Shown piece after piece: positions 9,262-17,076 of a stretch of 64,000 bases of DNA. Below the pieces are notes generated by a model. That model was given only the letters and a program-made list of their open reading frames with translations, was not told the DNA's origin and did no database searches. The stretch comes from JADFUS01 sp964600025 (GTDB taxonomy: Bacteria > Bacteroidota > Bacteroidia > Bacteroidales > Rikenellaceae). The stretch spans positions 1 through 64,000 of the forward strand of contig CAZRHJ010000002.1 of assembly GCA_964600025.1 (NCBI GenBank). Direction: 5' to 3'. The position numbers and the translations under genes were made by a program. The first letter of the stretch is position 1, and each line of letters opens with the position of its first letter.

Positions 9262-10194
9262 ATGAAAATCGTTTTTTTGGACGCAGCCACAGTAGGCAAC
9301 CTGCCTAACACTGCACAGTTTAGTTCTCTGGGACAGTATATCGCCTATGATTACACTTCGACACAAGAGAGATTGGAAAGAGTTAAAGATGCAGATGTTG
9401 TTATTACTAACAAAGTGATAATGGATAGAGAGATTATCACTTCTTGCCCTAATCTAAAACTTATTTGCGTAGCAGCAACTGGCACTAATAACGTAGATTT
9501 GAAATGTGCAGAGGAAAATAACATTCCAGTCAAAAATGTTGCAGGTTACTCAACAGATAGCGTTGTTCAAATTACATTCTCGCTATTGTTGGAACTTATG
9601 AGCCATACTTCACTGTTCAACAACTATATACAAAGCGGAGAGTATTCTCAATCGCCTTCATTTACGCTTATCAACCCAGCATACAACGAACTTACTGGTA
9701 AAAGACTTGGTGTGGTAGGACTTGGAACTATTGGCAGAAAAGTTGCTCAAATTGCTCAGGCATTTGGCTGTGAGGTGGTTTATTACTCTACATCTGGCAA
9801 AAACTCTACAAACGACTTCAAGAGAGTTGATATGGAAGAATTGCTAACGACTTGTGATATTATTAGTATTCACGCACCTATGAACGAGAATACAAATAAT
9901 CTGTTTGATTATGCAAAACTTTCTAAAATGAAACCTTCTGCATTAATCCTAAACGCAGGTCGTGGTGGAATTATCAACGAGGAGGATTTGGTAAGAATAT
10001 TGGACGAAGACAAAATTGCAGGTGCAGGTCTGGACGTGTTCACAAAAGAGCCTATGCTCAAAACATCTCCTTTCTTGACACTCAAAAACAAACATAAATT
10101 AGTGGCAACTCCACATATTGCTTGGGCAAGTGTAGAGGCTCGCACACGTTTGGTAGATAAAATTTTGGAAAACATCAAAAACACAAAATTCTAA
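9262..10194 (+). CDS. D-2-hydroxyacid dehydrogenase (glycerate/hydroxypyruvate reductase-like)
   Basis: NAD(P)-dependent D-isomer-specific 2-hydroxyacid dehydrogenase, 310 residues. The Rossmann loop GVVGLGTIG lies near 150. The catalytic triad can be placed at Arg234 (NAGRGG), Glu263 (TKEP) and His285 (TPHIAWA). The PHIAWAS form of the histidine motif is typical of the glycerate dehydrogenase/hydroxypyruvate reductase branch, so interconversion of D-glycerate and hydroxypyruvate is the best guess, but substrate cannot be proven from sequence. It abuts the downstream antiporter gene without a gap. Confidence 0.88.
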   Translation: MKIVFLDAATVGNLPNTAQFSSLGQYIAYDYTSTQERLERVKDADVVITNKVIMDREIITSCPNLKLICVAATGTNNVDLKCAEENNIPVKNVAGYSTDSVVQITFSLLLELMSHTSLFNNYIQSGEYSQSPSFTLINPAYNELTGKRLGVVGLGTIGRKVAQIAQAFGCEVVYYSTSGKNSTNDFKRVDMEELLTTCDIISIHAPMNENTNNLFDYAKLSKMKPSALILNAGRGGIINEEDLVRILDEDKIAGAGLDVFTKEPMLKTSPFLTLKNKHKLVATPHIAWASVEARTRLVDKILENIKNTKF

Positions 10195-11154
10195 ATGTTT
10201 CTACTTATCGTACTCATAATTGTAGGTTTGGTATTGATTATCAAAGGTGCAGATATTCTCACAGAGGGTTCGGCTGCACTTGCTCGAAGATTTAATATCC
10301 CAGAGCTTGTAATTGGACTTACAATCATATCTGTTGGCACATCAGCTCCCGAATTGGTGGTGAGTGTTTTGTCCTCAATCGAAGGCAAGGGAGATGTTGC
10401 AATAGGAAATGTAGTTGGCTCAAATATATTTAATGTTTTGGGAATACTTGGTGTAGCATCTATTTTTTCGACCATACGTACAACACGAGGCAATATAACA
10501 CGTGAAATTCCGTTTGTTTTACTATCGTCTGTTTTGTTGTTTGTACTTGCTTGTGATACGCTACTTACAAATAGCCCTACAAGCGAACTATCTCGGATAG
10601 ATGGAGGAATTTTGTTGTTGATGTTTGTGCTTTTTATGGTCTATACCCTAAATGTTGCAAAACGCTACAAAAGTATTGGCAAACAAAATGACGAAACAAA
10701 ACAAATTAGTTTGTTAAAAACCTCGATTTATATTGTTGGAGGATTGGCAGGATTGGTCTATGGTGGTAGTTTGTTTTTGGATAATGCAGTGGAACTTGCT
10801 ACACAAATTGGTATAAGTCAGCACATTATAGCAATAACACTTATGGCTGGTGGAACATCTTTGCCCGAACTTGCAGCCACAATCTCGGCAGCTCGTAAAG
10901 GCAAAACGCAAATGGCTATCGGAAACGTGATAGGCTCTAATATATTTAATATATTGTTTATATTGGGTATTGCAGCCACTATTAGCCCTCTGAGTTTAGG
11001 AGGAATTACAAGTATAGATATGGGGGTTATGTTGCTTTCAGCAGTGTTATTCTTCTTGTCTGTATTTATTTTAGGAAAATTCAAAATTTTCTATCAAGAC
11101 GGCATAATGTTTTTGAGCGTATATGTCGGATATATTATTTGGTTATTAAGTTAA
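10195..11154 (+). CDS. Calcium/sodium antiporter (CaCA family, YrbG-like)
   Basis: Inner-membrane cation exchanger of 319 residues with the two inverted alpha-repeats that define the family: GTSAPELVVSV with GNVVGSNIFNVLGILG (about 45-90), and GGTSLPELAATISA with GNVIGSNIFNILFILG (about 220-260). The paired Glu residues in the PEL motifs are the ion ligands. Around ten transmembrane helices are expected. It resembles bacterial YrbG-type Na+(or K+)/Ca2+ exchangers. Its ATG follows the stop codon of the dehydrogenase directly. Confidence 0.92.
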   Translation: MFLLIVLIIVGLVLIIKGADILTEGSAALARRFNIPELVIGLTIISVGTSAPELVVSVLSSIEGKGDVAIGNVVGSNIFNVLGILGVASIFSTIRTTRGNITREIPFVLLSSVLLFVLACDTLLTNSPTSELSRIDGGILLLMFVLFMVYTLNVAKRYKSIGKQNDETKQISLLKTSIYIVGGLAGLVYGGSLFLDNAVELATQIGISQHIIAITLMAGGTSLPELAATISAARKGKTQMAIGNVIGSNIFNILFILGIAATISPLSLGGITSIDMGVMLLSAVLFFLSVFILGKFKIFYQDGIMFLSVYVGYIIWLLS

Positions 11155-11165
11155 AAGATTATAAA

Positions 11166-11894
11166 ATGAATAAAACAGCAAACTACGAATTTACTATTTT
11201 AGTCCCCTTGTATAACGAAGAGGACAATATTTTGAATTTAGAAAAACAATTTTCTGAATATTTGCTAAAAGCCTCACGCAAAACTTGTGTTCTGTTTGTA
11301 GATGATTGTTCTACTGACAAGAGCAATATTATGCTTGACGAAGTATGCAAAAGAAACCCCGATTTTTTCAAAATTTCATTACAAAAAAACCAAAGACTTA
11401 CAGGTGCTGTAAAGGCAGGTTTTGATAATATTTATTCAAAATACATTGGATATATTGATGCAGATATGCAAACAAATCCAGAAGATTTTGAAAAATTGTT
11501 TGATGTAATTGGAGAAAATCAAATGAGCATTGGTTGGAGAACAAGCCGTGAAGATGGTATATCTAAGAAAATCCAATCAAAAATTGCAAATAATTTCCGT
11601 AGGTCAATGACGGGCGACACTGCAATAGACACTTGCTGTCCTCTGAAAATCATTGAAACTAAATATGCAAAGAAATTTCCTATGTTTGTAGGTATGCATA
11701 GATTTTTACCTGCTTTAATCGAATTACAAGGAGGAACATATTCTCAATGCCCAGTCAGACACTATCCTCGTACGGCAGGTGTAAGCAAATACACACTTTG
11801 GAATAGAGTTTTTGTATCTCTATTAGATTGTTTCGCTTACCGCTGGATGAAAAAAAGATATATAGATTATTCTGTTAAAGACTCTAATATTTAG
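11166..11894 (+). CDS. Family 2 glycosyltransferase (polyprenyl-phosphate sugar synthase type)
   Basis: GT2 enzyme of 242 residues from the chosen ATG at 11166. An in-frame ATG at 11139 exists but overlaps the antiporter gene, and the homologous region begins after it (YEFTILVPLYNEEDN). DDCSTDKSN near residue 45 and the metal-binding DAD (Asp98, Asp100, in YIDADMQTNPEDF) mark the GT-A fold. It lacks the C-terminal membrane helices of ArnC/PglC-type proteins. With the two following genes it probably makes the lipid-linked sugar donor for envelope modification, an inference from context. Confidence 0.85.
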   Translation: MNKTANYEFTILVPLYNEEDNILNLEKQFSEYLLKASRKTCVLFVDDCSTDKSNIMLDEVCKRNPDFFKISLQKNQRLTGAVKAGFDNIYSKYIGYIDADMQTNPEDFEKLFDVIGENQMSIGWRTSREDGISKKIQSKIANNFRRSMTGDTAIDTCCPLKIIETKYAKKFPMFVGMHRFLPALIELQGGTYSQCPVRHYPRTAGVSKYTLWNRVFVSLLDCFAYRWMKKRYIDYSVKDSNI

Positions 11895-11900
11895 TAATAT

Positions 11901-12518
11901 ATGGACAAAGCATTTTGGATATATGCCATTGGTTTTTCGGCTCAAATATTATTTTCGGCTCGAATGCTTATACAATGGATAGCATCAGAAAAAGCAAAAA
12001 AGGTAATATCTCCAAACATATACTGGCAACTTAGTCTGGTAGGGTCGTTTTTATTGTTTACCTACGGGTGGGTAATAGATGACTTTGCGATTATTTTGGG
12101 GCAATTTATTTCATATTATATCTATATATGGAATATAAATATGAACAAAAAATGGCACACACTGCCGCTGTTTCTAAGAATTATACTTACATCTATACCA
12201 GTTATAATTCTTACGTATTTCTTGACAGATTTGGAGCATCAAGTAGATAGATTGTTCAAGAGTGATGTTCCATTGTGGTTAGTTGTGTATGGCTCAATAG
12301 GTCAAGTAATATTCACACTAAGGTTTGTGTATCAAATGTGGTATTCCAAAAAAATGGGAGCTTCGTTACTTCCTCAATTCTTCTGGGTGATTAGCCTTAC
12401 TGGGTCTATTCTTATAATCTCTTATGCTGTTTTCAGATTAGATCCTGTGCTTATTATGGGACAATTCCCAGGGGCGATTGTATATACCCGAAACATTGTT
12501 TTGTCTAAAAGAAAATAA
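11901..12518 (+). CDS. Tandem LAB_N-domain membrane protein
   Basis: Integral membrane protein of 205 residues composed of two copies of the lipid-A-disaccharide synthase N-terminal (LAB_N) domain. Copy one (about 8-80) contains FSARMLIQWIASEK and a WQLSLVGS...YGW pattern. Copy two (about 128-203) contains FTLRFVYQMWYSKK and FFWVISLTGS. Each copy has about three hydrophobic helices, giving a repeat topology like small PQ-loop carriers. LAB_N proteins have no established activity; position between a GT2 and an ArnT-like transferase suggests a role in flipping or handling the lipid-linked sugar. Confidence 0.8.
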   Translation: MDKAFWIYAIGFSAQILFSARMLIQWIASEKAKKVISPNIYWQLSLVGSFLLFTYGWVIDDFAIILGQFISYYIYIWNINMNKKWHTLPLFLRIILTSIPVIILTYFLTDLEHQVDRLFKSDVPLWLVVYGSIGQVIFTLRFVYQMWYSKKMGASLLPQFFWVISLTGSILIISYAVFRLDPVLIMGQFPGAIVYTRNIVLSKRK

Positions 12519-12581
12519 TATTTTTAAATATTACTGTATACTAAAAACTAAACTTAAAAACAGTAAAAAAAACTTTAAATA

Positions 12582-14144
12582 ATGAATAAATACCTGAAAT
12601 ATTTACTTTACGCATTGGCTCTTCTCCCTGCATTTATTTTTAGAGATTATACGCCAAGTAACGAACTTAGATATATAGGAATAGCAAACGAAGCATTGGA
12701 TAATGGTTCTATATTTTGTTTTTATAACAATGGTATAGTCTATGCTGACAAACCACCATTATATTTGTGGTTTATGATGCTTATGAAATGGATTTTGGGT
12801 TCACACCAAATGTGGGCTATTTCGCTTATTACTATACTTCCGTCGGTGGGAGTAATTGCTGTGATGGATAGATGGACTAAACGTTTTGCAGGTATGCAAA
12901 ACACTACTGCTGCATCTATTGCTACACTAACTACCATAATGTATCTTGGCACTTCGCTGGTGATGCGAATGGATATTTTAATGACACTATTTATATTGTT
13001 GTCGCTATATAGTTTCTACAAACTATATATGGGAGTAGGCTCAAAATGGGACAAATGGCTTATACCAGTGTATATTTTTATGGCTGTGTTTACCAAAGGT
13101 GCTATGGGTATAATAATACCTTTCCTATCAATGGCAACATTTTTGGGTGTCAAACGAGAAATCAAGCAATTTGGCAAATATTTTAACTACAAACAGCTAA
13201 TTTTGATGTTTGGGTTATTTGTGGCTTGGTTTGTGATGGTCTACATTGAAGGAGGTAATGAATATCTGAACAACTTAGTTTTCAAACAAACAGTTGGTCG
13301 AGGGATTAATTCTTTCCACCACAAAGGTCCATTTTATTTCTACGTACGCAATGCAATTTGGACATTTGCTCCGTGGATATTCTTGTATATAACAGTATTT
13401 GTATATGCTATTCGCAAAAAAATGATTAATGGAGATTTGCATTTGTTTTTTGCATCAATAAGCGTTTCATCATTTGTAATATTGTCGCTTATTAGCTCAA
13501 AATTAGATGTATATCTTGTTCCAATTTATCCGTTTATAATCTATCAAGCATTTATGCTACTTCAAGACCAGAAGATAAAAAAATGGCACAAAATATCTAT
13601 TACCATTCCAGCAATTTTGTTCGCTGGTGTGTTTGTGGCAAGTTTCTTTGCAGACAAATTAATGCCTTTTGGTTACGAATCTCTGTTACTTCCTCGTATA
13701 GGTCTTGGAATACTAACATTGATGAGTGCTTACGGAGTATATTTGGCTGTCAAAAAATCTCAAATTTCAAAAGCGGTCATAGCTATTGGTTCAGGATTTT
13801 TGATGTTGTTGTTTGTTGCCGCCTTTGGTTTGGAACAATTCAATAGCTATATAGGATTTAGAAACTTAGGTAATAAGCTAAATGAAATTTCTCTAACACA
13901 AGACATTAAACAAATTGATTTTTACAAGTTCAGAGGTGGCGAAAACCTAAATGTGTTTACGGGCAAAGATAGTAACCTACATTTGAGCATTGAAGAAATA
14001 AAATCTGTCAAAAACCCAGATGTAATTCTGCTACACAAAAAAGATATTAAGTCCAACAAAGAACTTCAAGAATGGGAAAAGACACTGAATAAGATAGATA
14101 GTGTTGGAGATGTAAATATTTATAGATTTAATTCGGTCAGATAG
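12582..14144 (+). CDS. ArnT/PMT-like glycosyltransferase (GT83-type)
   Basis: Polytopic membrane glycosyltransferase of 520 residues. The N-terminus RDYTPSNELRYIGIANEALDNG corresponds to the first periplasmic loop of ArnT-like enzymes, which carries the acidic catalytic residue (here within the SNELRY context), and is followed by ADKPPLYLW (about 65-73), a strongly conserved element. About ten to twelve helices and a soluble C-terminus follow. The family moves a sugar from undecaprenyl phosphate to lipid A or a similar acceptor on the periplasmic face. It is the last gene of the dapF operon and is followed by a strong terminator. Confidence 0.85.
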   Translation: MNKYLKYLLYALALLPAFIFRDYTPSNELRYIGIANEALDNGSIFCFYNNGIVYADKPPLYLWFMMLMKWILGSHQMWAISLITILPSVGVIAVMDRWTKRFAGMQNTTAASIATLTTIMYLGTSLVMRMDILMTLFILLSLYSFYKLYMGVGSKWDKWLIPVYIFMAVFTKGAMGIIIPFLSMATFLGVKREIKQFGKYFNYKQLILMFGLFVAWFVMVYIEGGNEYLNNLVFKQTVGRGINSFHHKGPFYFYVRNAIWTFAPWIFLYITVFVYAIRKKMINGDLHLFFASISVSSFVILSLISSKLDVYLVPIYPFIIYQAFMLLQDQKIKKWHKISITIPAILFAGVFVASFFADKLMPFGYESLLLPRIGLGILTLMSAYGVYLAVKKSQISKAVIAIGSGFLMLLFVAAFGLEQFNSYIGFRNLGNKLNEISLTQDIKQIDFYKFRGGENLNVFTGKDSNLHLSIEEIKSVKNPDVILLHKKDIKSNKELQEWEKTLNKIDSVGDVNIYRFNSVR

Positions 14145-14199
14145 AAAAATTTAGCAAATTATCTCATATTAAAAATTATTGCAATGCACCTTAACAATT

Positions 14200-14240
14200 A
14201 TTCCCTCCATTTTCAGCAAAATAGCTAAAATGGAGGGAAT
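14200..14240. terminator. Bidirectional terminator between convergent genes
   Basis: A perfect 14-bp inverted repeat (ATTCCCTCCATTTT / AAAATGGAGGGAAT, loop of 13 nt) lies between the ArnT-like gene (+) and the SRPBCC gene (-). It suits both transcripts, although the flanking T-runs are short. Confidence 0.75.
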
Positions 14241-14267
14241 TAATAATTATAGTTTGTATCTTTTAAA

Positions 14268-14669
14268 TTATCGAGCATTGAATGCAGTTGCAATCTGTTC
14301 TGCCATATTGTCAAGACCAGCTTGGAGTTTTTTGCCAATCATCATTTTCATTACCATATTCAATTCAGCTTTAACAACCAATCTCATACGAGTATCGTAG
14401 GCATCAACCTTTTTGAGCTGTATCCAAAAAAATGCTTCAAAGGGCATTTCTTCGCCAGTAATTTTGATGATTGAATAAGGCTCTCGCTCAATCATTTTAA
14501 GTTTAATTGTAAAACCTTTTGCTTTGAACGAACAAGAATCGACAGTGGCTGTCCACTCCTCTACTTTGTCTTTGAGCATTGGAGTAAAGTTTTCAAAACT
14601 GCCCAAAGCCTCAAAAATCATAGAATCGGCTCGGTTAATCTGAACCTGTTTACTTGTATATTCTGTCAT
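14268..14669 (-). CDS. SRPBCC (START-like) family protein
   Basis: Small cytoplasmic protein of 133 residues with the helix-grip pattern of the SRPBCC superfamily, a hydrophobic ligand-binding fold. The N-terminus YTSKQVQINRADSMIFEALG and the centre with AKGFTIKLKMIEREPYSIIKI match uncharacterised Bacteroidota members. It lies 1 bp downstream of pyrE, a pairing I recognise from other Bacteroidota. The ligand is unknown. Confidence 0.8.
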   Translation of the reverse strand: MTEYTSKQVQINRADSMIFEALGSFENFTPMLKDKVEEWTATVDSCSFKAKGFTIKLKMIEREPYSIIKITGEEMPFEAFFWIQLKKVDAYDTRMRLVVKAELNMVMKMMIGKKLQAGLDNMAEQIATAFNAR

Positions 14670-14670
14670 A

Positions 14671-15306
14671 TTATTTATTCCATTGAGATGGATTTTCTCT
14701 CCAATTATTAAGAGTTTCCATTTCCTCAGGTTTGATATAGTTTTGTTCGTTTGCTACCTCAACAAGAGTTGGATAGTTACTCAAAGTATATACTGTACAA
14801 TTAGCTTTTTCGAAGTTTGCAGCAGCTTGTGGGAAAGCATAAGTAAAAATTGCCATCATACCCAAAACCTCAACACCTTCGGCACGTAGAGCCTCAACAG
14901 CTGCAAGTGAACTTCCACCAGTAGAAATTAAGTCCTCAATTACAACAACCTTGTCGCCTTTTTTGAAATCACCCTCGATACGATTTGTCATACCGTGATT
15001 TTTAGCCTCCGAACGAACATAGATAAAAGGCTTGTTCATTTGTTCTGCAACCAACACACCGTGAGCAATAGCACCAGTAGCAACACCTGCTATAACCTCA
15101 ACTTTTGGAAATTTTTGTTTAATCATTTCCACAAAAGAATTGCAAATCTGACGACGCACTTTTGGGAAAGAAAGAGTTTTGCGGTTATCACAATAAATTG
15201 GAGAATACCAACCAGAAGCCCAAGTAAAATAATTAACTGGACTAAGTTTAATTGCTTTTATTTGCAACAAACTCTCTGCAACATCTTTGCTAATAGATAG
15301 ATTCAT
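14671..15306 (-). CDS. pyrE: Orotate phosphoribosyltransferase
   Basis: Adds PRPP to orotate to make OMP in pyrimidine synthesis. The product is 211 residues from the ATG at 15306 (MNLSISKDVAESLLQI). The reading frame is open upstream to 15405, but that extension overlaps the promoter. Motifs are the substrate segment TWASGWYSPIYCDNRK, GVATGAIAHG, YVRSEAKNHGMTN, and the PRPP loop VVVIEDLISTGGSSL with its acidic pair. It is co-transcribed with the SRPBCC gene. Confidence 0.96.
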   Translation of the reverse strand: MNLSISKDVAESLLQIKAIKLSPVNYFTWASGWYSPIYCDNRKTLSFPKVRRQICNSFVEMIKQKFPKVEVIAGVATGAIAHGVLVAEQMNKPFIYVRSEAKNHGMTNRIEGDFKKGDKVVVIEDLISTGGSSLAAVEALRAEGVEVLGMMAIFTYAFPQAAANFEKANCTVYTLSNYPTLVEVANEQNYIKPEEMETLNNWRENPSQWNK

Positions 15307-15335
15307 ATAATTAAATATTTTTATGTTCAATGCCA

Positions 15336-15343
15336 CAAAGTTA
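15336..15343 (-). promoter_or_regulatory. -7 promoter element of pyrE
   Basis: Minus-strand TAACTTTG (TAnnTTTG) about 30 bp upstream of the pyrE ATG. Its position inside the N-terminal ORF extension supports the shorter start. Confidence 0.5.
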
Positions 15344-15388
15344 AGATTTTTTTCAGACAAATGGAATAAATACTTAGTTAATCTTGAT

Positions 15389-15988
15389 TTATATGGAACT
15401 AACAAAAGTTTTTACCCCATTAAAAACCATTTGCATACCTATTGCAGCGACTATCAAACCAAAAATTCTTAATAAAGGATTTAGAATATTATATTTTACC
15501 ATAAATTTGCCAAGCACACCACTCTCTCTCATAATCAACCAATTTAGGAATATAGCTACAACAAGGGCTGCTATTGCAACTCCAACACCATAGGTCATTG
15601 GCATTGCAACAACTGCGGTAATAGTAGCCGGACCTGCTATCATTGGCACTGCAATAGGAACTGTGATAATATCTGTTATTTTGCTCGAAGTGTCTATATT
15701 CAAAAATGCTCCTTTTTGGAGAGCCAACATACCATTTAGAATCAATACAACACCAGATATTACCTGAAAAGCATACATCTCGATATTAAACACATAGGTA
15801 AGGATTTGTGAACCCAAAGCCATAAACAAAACAAGTATTGCAAAAGCTGTAATAGTAGCTTTGTTCACGATTGTTTTAATCTCATCAGAAGAATATGATT
15901 TTTGGAGAGAAAATATCACAAAAATCTTCTGCACTGGATTGACAAGAGCTATAAAAGTCAGAAGTGCTATAAAAAAAGTTTTTATCAT
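15389..15988 (-). CDS. MarC family integral membrane protein
   Basis: Inner-membrane protein of 199 residues with six predicted helices, of the MarC/YchE (UPF0056) family. The start ALLTFIALVNPVQKIFVIFSL and the P-x-x-x-G-P pattern VPIAVPMIAGPATITAVV (about 105-122) are diagnostic. The family has no proven function; the former link to multiple antibiotic resistance was not upheld. It overlaps the yeiH-like gene by 4 bp (ATGA), so translation is probably coupled. Confidence 0.9.
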   Translation of the reverse strand: MIKTFFIALLTFIALVNPVQKIFVIFSLQKSYSSDEIKTIVNKATITAFAILVLFMALGSQILTYVFNIEMYAFQVISGVVLILNGMLALQKGAFLNIDTSSKITDIITVPIAVPMIAGPATITAVVAMPMTYGVGVAIAALVVAIFLNWLIMRESGVLGKFMVKYNILNPLLRIFGLIVAAIGMQMVFNGVKTFVSSI

Positions 15989-16890
15989 AACATTATAAAA
16001 CTAAGAGATAATACAGAAATTACTGCCCAAAGCAAAACACCCATAATTATTGGTTTTGCTCCCACTTTGTGAATTGCTTCGATAGATAAAGTGCCACCTA
16101 TCAAAAACAATGTAACAGAAAGTGCTTTGTGCGAAAATATATTAATAACGTGCGAAACGTTAGTATTAATATCCACATAAGTATTAATTATCATTGCTAT
16201 AACAAACAAGAAAATAAACCAAGGAATAGATATTTTGCCTTTTGAGCTATTTTTGTACATAAACATTGCAACAAAAGACAAAGGAATAATCCACAATGCT
16301 CGTGTTAGTTTAACAGTTGTCGCAACCATCAAGGCTTCGTTTCCGTAAGTCTCCCCTGCTCCTACAACCGAACTTGTATCGTGGATTGCAATAGCTGCCC
16401 ACGTACCAAACTGAGTTTGGCTAAGTCCTAATTGATGCCCAATAAATGGGAACAAAAACATTGCAATAGCATTCAAAGTAAAAACAACTGCCAAAGACAT
16501 TGATGTTTGGTCGTTATCAGCATCAATCACTGGCGAAACAGCCGCAATAGCACTTCCTCCACAAATTGCAGTTCCAGAAGAAACCAAGAAAGCAAGTTTT
16601 TTGTCAAGTTTAAATAATTTTCCTAACAAAATCCCTACACTAATAACACATACAACCGAGATAATAGTAAAACTCATTCCTTCACTTGATGTTTTTAGAG
16701 CCTCGTGGAGGTTCATTCCAAATCCAAGACCTACAACAGAAATTTGTAGTAAATACTTTGATACTTTGCGAGATTGAGTTTGAAAGTAAGGTTTTAGCAA
16801 AAGTGCAAATGCAATTCCGCTAAAAAGAGCCAAGGCTGGCGAAACAAATAGCGAAGTTAGCAATAAACAAAAAAACAATGTGGTTTTCAT
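15985..16890 (-). CDS. YeiH-type putative sulfate/sulfite exporter
   Basis: Polytopic inner-membrane protein of the YeiH/UPF0324 family, 301 residues from the chosen ATG at 16890 (MKTTLFFCLLLTSLF). The longer frame start at 16929 overlaps a good promoter element and adds a charged, non-family segment. Typical stretches are VVGLGFGMNLHEA, SSGTAICGGSAIAAVSPVI and AIHDTSSVVGAGETYG. In Proteobacteria the YeiE LysR regulator is encoded beside yeiH, and here a LysR gene is also immediately upstream. The export substrate is by family annotation only. Confidence 0.88.
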   Translation of the reverse strand: MKTTLFFCLLLTSLFVSPALALFSGIAFALLLKPYFQTQSRKVSKYLLQISVVGLGFGMNLHEALKTSSEGMSFTIISVVCVISVGILLGKLFKLDKKLAFLVSSGTAICGGSAIAAVSPVIDADNDQTSMSLAVVFTLNAIAMFLFPFIGHQLGLSQTQFGTWAAIAIHDTSSVVGAGETYGNEALMVATTVKLTRALWIIPLSFVAMFMYKNSSKGKISIPWFIFLFVIAMIINTYVDINTNVSHVINIFSHKALSVTLFLIGGTLSIEAIHKVGAKPIIMGVLLWAVISVLSLSFIML

Positions 16891-16913
16891 AACTTTTAAA
16901 TCTTTTTTGATTA

Positions 16914-16921
16914 CAAAGGTA
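16914..16921 (-). promoter_or_regulatory. -7 promoter element of the yeiH/marC transcript
   Basis: Minus-strand TACCTTTG (TAnnTTTG) 24 bp upstream of the chosen yeiH-like ATG. Confidence 0.55.
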
Positions 16922-16931
16922 TGCTCCAAAG

Positions 16932-16980
16932 CAATATAATGCCAATATTGTTTTTTTGAGTCTTATAACAAAAAGTTATA
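16932..16980. promoter_or_regulatory. Candidate LysR operators upstream of yeiH
   Basis: Two dyads lie just upstream of the yeiH promoter. One is TATAAC-5-GTTATA (16964-16980), and the other is CAATAT-7-ATATTG (16932-16950). The first contains the T-N11-A pattern of LysR boxes. They sit between the lysR gene and yeiH at a distance suited to activation of yeiH. Assignment to the adjacent LysR protein is inference. Confidence 0.45.
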
Positions 16981-17054
16981 GACATAATTTTATTTCTAAA
17001 TATTACTGCTTAAATTATTTCAATATTTCCAATTATATGAGGATTGGAAAAATA

Positions 17055-17076
17055 TTTTTTTAGCGGACAATACTAA
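17055..17076 (+). repeat. Dispersed repeat, right-end fragment
   Basis: Exact right terminus of the dispersed repeat (TTTTTAGCGGACAATACTA). It overlaps the 3' end of the lysR gene and encodes its final VSIVR and stop. The body of the element is missing to the left. A 12-bp match to the opposite terminus, ATTGTCCGCTAA, occurs at 17975-17986 beyond the other end of the gene. Confidence 0.6.
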
